The notes under the pieces were generated by a model. That model did no database searches. It was not told where the DNA came from and was given only the letters and a program-made list of their open reading frames with translations. Positions 26,413 through 29,504 of a stretch of DNA of 29,504 nucleotides are shown here, one piece after another (the first letter of the stretch is position 1; every line of letters begins with the position of its first letter). Both the position numbers and the translations under genes were made by a program. The DNA comes from CAYJBH01 sp964371365 (GTDB taxonomy: Bacteria > Bacillota > Clostridia > Oscillospirales > Ruminococcaceae): NCBI GenBank assembly GCA_964371365.1, contig CAYJMO010000012.1, positions 1-29,504 on the forward strand, written 5' to 3'.

Positions 26413-28131
26413 ATGGCAGAATACTTATCACCAGGTGTATACGTTGAAGAATTTGAGTCCGGCATGAAGGCGATGGAGGGTGTAAGCACCTCAACCGCAG
26501 GATTTGTCGGCATGGCAGAAAAGGGCAACGTGAGCGGCACTCCCGAGTTTATATCAAGCTTCGGAGACTTCACACGTAAGTTCGGCTCCTATCTTGCCGA
26601 GAATGTATACGGTCAAAACCGTTTTCTTGCATACTCGGTAGAGCAGTTCTTCGCAAACGGGGGTTCACGTGCTTATATCATGCGTGTTGCTCCCGGCGAT
26701 GCAAAATGCGCCAGCGCCGCAATGAGCAGTGTTGCAATCAGCGCAAAAAACCCCGGCAAATGGGGTAACAACATCAAGGTTACCGTCACCACCGCATCCG
26801 TCTCCAAGACTCAACTCGTTGAGGCTGTTGAGGACGTTGCGACCGCAACCAAGAGCTATGTGGCAAAGAATGCCTCCTCGTTCAGCGTGGGCGACGTTGT
26901 TGCTCTCGTAGAAAAGGATGTCGCCGTTGCATACAACAGAATTTCCAAAATTCAGGGCAACTCCATCCACTTTGAAAACGAGTTTGAGCAGGATGTTGTC
27001 GACAAGAACCTGCTACCGAAAAAGGTCATCGTCTCCTGCGAGCTGAACCTCGATGTCAGCTGTGGCGATGCTAATGAGATGTATGAAGGCCTTACCTTTA
27101 ATCAGGCTAAGGCGGAGTATATCGAGAACAAACTATCAAAATCTGAGCTTATCAGCTGCAAGGTCAACGCTGTTGATGACATCTTCCCGCCAATGCTCGC
27201 CATCTCCGGTGATGCAGCGGCAACAAAGGCGACCTTCCTTTTGAGCGGCGGTACCGACGGCGACTGCAAAACCAACGACGCTTCCATGTTTATCGGCGTC
27301 GACGGCGGCCCCGGAAAACGCACCGGACTCATGGCTTTTGAGGAGCTGTCCAACGTTAGCATTATGGCTATCCCGGGTATAACAGCACCGGCTGTACAGC
27401 TTGCACTCGTAACCCATTGCCAAAACCTTGCAAGCCGCTTTGCAGTGCTTGACATGCCTATGGACTCCACCAAACCGAGCGAGCTGTTAGAGCACCGTGA
27501 GATCGTGGACTCCGACTACGCCGCAATGTATCATCCCTGGTTGCAGGTATATGACAATGCTGCGAAAAAGGCAAGCTACATACCTCCCTCCGGCGCAGTC
27601 TGCGGCGTATATGCCCGTAGCGACGCGACAAGAGGTGTGCACAAAGCACCGGCAAACGAGGTTATCAACAACTGTATCGGTCTTTCCTGCCTGTACAACA
27701 AGGCGGAGCAGGACATACTCAATCCGCGCGGCGTCAACCTTATCAGGGCACTGCCGGGTCAGGGCATCCGCATCTGGGGTGGCAGAACCTGCTCCAGCAA
27801 CGCACTCTGGAAGTATGTCAACGTTCGTCGTTTGTTCATCTACCTTGAGGAGACCATCAAATCACAGACCAACTGGGCAGTCTTTGAGCCCAACGATGAG
27901 GTGTTGTGGCTGAGAGTTCAAAGGACAATAGCATCGTTCCTGCGTGACATGTATCGCACCGGTGCGTTGGTCGGCTCGTCCGAGGATGAGGCATTCTTCG
28001 TCAACATCGGTCGTGACACCATGACCCAGCAGGACATTCAAAACGGTCGCTTAATCTGTGTTATCGGCGTTGCACCGTCCCGTCCGGCAGAGTTTGTCAT
28101 CTTCCGCATCACCCAGTTCATGAAAGACTAA
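26413..28131 (+). CDS. Contractile sheath protein
   Basis: This 572-residue protein is the tail sheath subunit, which surrounds the tube and contracts to drive it into a target. The N-terminus MAEYLSPGVYVEEFESG is the classic sheath opening, followed by TSTAGFVGMAEKG. The C-terminal domain is the conserved sheath core: VNLIRALPGQGIRIWGGRTC (about 440), YVNVRRLFIYLEE, WAVFEPND and the end FVIFRITQF. The region between residues 100 and 270 is the variable outer domain. The length is near that of many single-sheath systems. It is the first of the classical structural genes on this strand. The start is set by homology since the strong ribosome site lies 32 nt upstream with a hairpin between. The stop codon lies within a hairpin stem shared with the tube leader. 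Confidence 0.97.
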   Translation: MAEYLSPGVYVEEFESGMKAMEGVSTSTAGFVGMAEKGNVSGTPEFISSFGDFTRKFGSYLAENVYGQNRFLAYSVEQFFANGGSRAYIMRVAPGDAKCASAAMSSVAISAKNPGKWGNNIKVTVTTASVSKTQLVEAVEDVATATKSYVAKNASSFSVGDVVALVEKDVAVAYNRISKIQGNSIHFENEFEQDVVDKNLLPKKVIVSCELNLDVSCGDANEMYEGLTFNQAKAEYIENKLSKSELISCKVNAVDDIFPPMLAISGDAAATKATFLLSGGTDGDCKTNDASMFIGVDGGPGKRTGLMAFEELSNVSIMAIPGITAPAVQLALVTHCQNLASRFAVLDMPMDSTKPSELLEHREIVDSDYAAMYHPWLQVYDNAAKKASYIPPSGAVCGVYARSDATRGVHKAPANEVINNCIGLSCLYNKAEQDILNPRGVNLIRALPGQGIRIWGGRTCSSNALWKYVNVRRLFIYLEETIKSQTNWAVFEPNDEVLWLRVQRTIASFLRDMYRTGALVGSSEDEAFFVNIGRDTMTQQDIQNGRLICVIGVAPSRPAEFVIFRITQFMKD

Positions 28132-28168
28132 GTTTTAGTCGTGACTAATAATATTAACAACTTATAAT
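28126..28168 (+). promoter_or_regulatory. Alternating hairpins and weak promoter between sheath and tube genes
   Basis: Three consecutive complementary 6-mers occur: GACTAA (28126-28131, including the sheath stop), TTAGTC (28135-28140) and GACTAA (28143-28148). The middle one can pair with either neighbour, though the second pairing has a very short loop. A perfect TATAAT at 28163-28168 has GTGACT 16 nt before it, a possible internal promoter, but its transcript would start inside the tube ribosome site. Confidence 0.35.
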
Positions 28169-28189
28169 ACCGAAAGGAAGGTTTATTAA

Positions 28190-28639
28190 ATGGCTATAAA
28201 TGTTTATCCATACAAAAAGTATAACTATCGTGTGGAGATAGAAGGTATAGATGTCGCGGCTTTTTCTGAGGTCAGCGGATTTGACGCCACCATCGACGTT
28301 ATCGAGTACCGTGAGGGTACCGACCCAATCAACTCCCCGCGCAAGATGCCGGGTCTGACCAAGTACGGCAATGTCACACTCAAGTGGGGCATGACCGACA
28401 ACATGAGCTTTTATGACTGGGTTGCCGGCATTTCCAGCGGCACAAAGTCCGCCGCAGAGGACCGCGTGGTTGACGTGGTTATCTACCTGCAGGACGACGC
28501 TCACACCGACCTTGCAAGCTGGACGCTTATCAACGCCTGGCCGTGCAAATACACCGCTCCCGACTTTAATGCGACGAGCAGTGAGGTTGCATTTGAGAGC
28601 GTAGAGCTCGCATTTGAAGAGATGCGTCGCGAGCAGTAA
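28190..28639 (+). CDS. Inner tube protein (T4 gp19-like)
   Basis: This 149-residue protein is the tube subunit that stacks as hexameric rings inside the sheath. It matches the gp19-like tube family: VEIEGIDVAAFSEVSGFDATIDVIEYREGTD near the N-terminus, LTKYGNVTLKWGMTD (about 60-75), a helix at FYDWVAG and a C-terminal ASWTLINAWPCKYTAPDFNATSSEVAFESVEL. The length is typical. The ATG lies about 8 nt behind AAAGGAAGG. It is 58 nt after the sheath gene, separated by alternating hairpins, and is followed by a stable hairpin that may isolate its mRNA from the less abundant downstream gene. A second tube-like gene starts at 29303. Confidence 0.96.
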   Translation: MAINVYPYKKYNYRVEIEGIDVAAFSEVSGFDATIDVIEYREGTDPINSPRKMPGLTKYGNVTLKWGMTDNMSFYDWVAGISSGTKSAAEDRVVDVVIYLQDDAHTDLASWTLINAWPCKYTAPDFNATSSEVAFESVELAFEEMRREQ

Positions 28640-28659
28640 GCTGATTAATGGGCAGTTTT

Positions 28660-28700
28660 CCGAGGGGGTGACGCAGGTCACCTCCTCGGGGGAACCCCCT
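28660..28700 (+). other. Stable intercistronic hairpin with alternative pairings
   Basis: A 13-bp stem with one G-U pair (28660-28672 with 28677-28689) encloses a 4-nt loop, about 21 nt after the tube stop. Two competing pairings exist: GGGGG (28688-28692) with CCCCC (28695-28699), and AGGGGGT (28663-28669) with ACCCCCT (28694-28700). No U-tract follows on either strand, so this is not an ordinary terminator. It may protect the abundant tube mRNA or limit translation of the next gene. Confidence 0.65.
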
Positions 28701-28728
28701 ACCACCATCAAAATAACGGAGAAAATAA

Positions 28729-29103
28729 ATGGACGAGCAATTTCTGACCGAGTTTGAGTTTGATCTGCCCAAAGGATATGTCGACAACGACGGTGTTGTG
28801 CACAAAAGGGGTGTTATGCGCCTTGCCACCGCCGCCGACGAGATTCTGCCACTGCGCGACCCGCGCGTCGTCTCAAACCCCGGATATCTTACAATTATCC
28901 TGCTGTCGAGGGTGATAAAATCGCTTGGCACTGTCCCGAGAATCGACCCACGCATCGTAGAAAAATTCTACTCCTCTGACCTTGCATTTTTGCAGAGCAT
29001 GTATCAGCAGATAAATGCTATCGAGCCGATTATGGACAGCTGTGTATGCCCCGAATGCGGACATAAATTTGAGCAGACGGTAAATTTTACACGAGCGGAA
29101 TAG
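28729..29103 (+). CDS. Tail-assembly-chaperone-like protein with C-terminal zinc-type motif
   Basis: This 124-residue protein resembles small phage-tail assembly proteins encoded after the tube gene in contractile systems (the position of T4-, Mu- and lambda-G-type chaperones). The pattern LPKGYVDNDGVVHKRGVMRLATAADEI...RDPRVVSNPGYL is typical. A helical part follows (RVIKSLGTVPRIDPRIVEKFYSSDLAFL...), and the end carries CVCPECGH (C105, C107, C110, H112), half of a zinc ribbon. The ATG follows ACGGAG. Its last 27 nt are shared, in the -1 frame, with an open frame that encodes a DUF6760-like protein, and a slippery heptamer sits inside the overlap. A short product (124 residues) and a frameshifted product (183 residues) are therefore both plausible. 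Confidence 0.8.
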   Translation: MDEQFLTEFEFDLPKGYVDNDGVVHKRGVMRLATAADEILPLRDPRVVSNPGYLTIILLSRVIKSLGTVPRIDPRIVEKFYSSDLAFLQSMYQQINAIEPIMDSCVCPECGHKFEQTVNFTRAE

Positions 29104-29114
29104 CGGTCTATCCG
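29082..29114 (+). promoter_or_regulatory. Candidate programmed -1 ribosomal frameshift site
   Basis: A_AAT_TTT (29082-29088), in the reading frame of the upstream gene, matches the X_XXY_YYZ rule. After a 7-nt spacer a stem of 7 pairs with one bulged A (29096-29103 with 29108-29114, loop CGGT) contains the zero-frame stop TAG. The -1 frame is open from 29073 to 29279. Confidence 0.5.
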
Positions 29115-29279
29115 GAGCAGGAGCTGTATAAGGAGATGTCCTTTATCAGCTACTACTACCACTGGGAACACTCCACCGTTATGACGCTGGACCACAAAAC
29201 ACGGCGCAGATATTGTGCCGAGATATCAAAAATCCACAAGGAGGTCAACAAGACCCCCAAAAACGTCTTTGAAATATAA
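29088..29279 (+). CDS. Small DUF6760-like protein, probably made as a -1 frameshift extension
   Basis: The -1 frame encodes YTSGIAVYPEQELYKEMSF and then ISYYYHWEHSTVMTLDHKTRRRYCAEI..., ending at TAA 29277-29279. The signature (Y/F)xHW followed by (L/M)DHxxRRRY resembles the short DUF6760-type proteins of contractile injection systems, from memory. The family-like stretch starts upstream of the first ATG (29136), at YPEQELY, and no ATG, GTG or TTG precedes it in frame; only a CTG and an ATA do. This favours synthesis as a fusion with the preceding protein: 120 residues of that protein plus 63 from this frame. An independent 47-residue product from ATG 29136, with GGAG 12 nt upstream, remains possible. 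The likely role is in tube or baseplate assembly. Confidence 0.6.
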   Translation, partial: YTSGIAVYPEQELYKEMSFISYYYHWEHSTVMTLDHKTRRRYCAEISKIHKEVNKTPKNVFEI

Positions 29280-29302
29280 CCCCATGAAAGGACGCATAGT
29301 CT

Positions 29303-29504
29303 ATGATACCGGATATACCGCTTATCCTCTCAAATCACCCCGAACCGATGCCGGGATACAAGTTCACCGCAATTGTCAACAACGTCCCGATGGGGTTTTC
29401 TAAGATAACCAACATCGAGTCCAGCATCGCTTTGGAAACTTTTCAGGAGGGAGGCGTTAACCACAAGGTTCACCTTATGGCAGCGCCGGACACCGCCGAG
29501 AAAA
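29303..29504 (+). CDS. Second tube-like protein (gp19-like), 5' part only
   Basis: The frame opens at ATG 29303, 10 nt behind AAAGGA, and is open to the window end (67 codons). The start MIPDIPLILSNHPEPMPGYK is followed by FTAIVNNVPMGFSKITNIES and then ALETFQEGGVNHKVHLM, resembling the tube-family opening (FxVxxxGxxxGFSxVxGLE ... YxEGGxN). Contractile systems commonly encode a second tube paralogue that joins tube to baseplate, usually soon after the chaperone gene, which is exactly the position here. The rest lies outside the window. Confidence 0.75.
   Translation, partial: MIPDIPLILSNHPEPMPGYKFTAIVNNVPMGFSKITNIESSIALETFQEGGVNHKVHLMAAPDTAEK

Noticed and set aside
28660..28700. Rho-independent terminator after the tube gene
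   Set aside because: The stem is strong but no U-tract follows on either strand, and the operon clearly continues.
29215..29403. Plus-strand frame of 62 codons crossing the start of the second tube-like gene
   Set aside because: It overlaps the real 3' end of the DUF6760-like frame and the homologous tube start at 29303, and its Arg/Pro/Ser-rich protein looks like an out-of-frame product.
7793..29504. The cluster as a prophage
   Set aside because: No integrase, terminase, portal, capsid, holin or lysin gene is visible, while AAA+, DUF4255 and PAAR-like DUF4280 genes are typical of injection systems. Genes beyond the right edge could still change this.

Overview
The window looks like a chromosomal segment of an anaerobic Gram-positive bacterium, most likely a member of the class Clostridia. 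The reasons are strong AGGAGG-type ribosome binding sites, frequent TTG and GTG starts, promoters close to the sigma-A consensus, and a sensory [FeFe]-hydrogenase-like protein fused to GGDEF. I see no integrase, terminase, capsid gene, insertion sequence or CRISPR array.

Left part (1-7651, minus strand). A truncated tRNA-Pro(CGG) lies at the left edge with a near-consensus promoter. It is followed by a hydrogenase-like/GGDEF sensor with its own promoter, a uroporphyrinogen-decarboxylase-family (corrinoid methyltransferase-like) protein, a LuxR-type regulator, an OmpR-type response regulator and a 7TMR-DISM histidine kinase. The kinase and response regulator form one unit; the LuxR gene has its own promoter and sits directly upstream of the UroD-like gene, separated from it by a hairpin.

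Right part (7727-29504, plus strand). One co-directional cluster of more than 21 kb runs off the right edge. It starts at a promoter divergent from the histidine kinase and encodes a contractile injection system (CIS, phage-tail-like). Recognisable parts, in order, are an AAA+ ATPase, a baseplate-type protein with a DFxxEQ motif, a DUF4255/Pvc16-type protein, a PAAR-like DUF4280 spike-tip protein, the sheath, a first tube protein, a tail-assembly-chaperone-like protein, a small DUF6760-like protein and the start of a second tube-like protein. Between the ATPase and the structural genes lie unusual accessory genes: a 2325-residue Sec-secreted surface protein with about nine chitobiase-C-terminal-like repeats, a single-pass membrane protein, a four-helix HAMP receptor with a degenerate class III cyclase domain, and a single-pass membrane protein with MORN repeats outside. 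This membrane and surface module is the most novel aspect and suggests a CIS linked to the producer's own envelope; that link is inference.

Gene-expression signals also stand out. The overlap of the chaperone-like gene and the DUF6760-like frame holds a canonical -1 slippery heptamer followed by a hairpin, suggesting a programmed frameshift like that of phage G/GT genes. The sheath gene's strong Shine-Dalgarno sequence lies 32 nt from its start, with a hairpin that would close the gap. Mutually exclusive hairpins flank the tube gene. The two divergent promoters share an identical 11-nt -35 region arranged as an inverted repeat.
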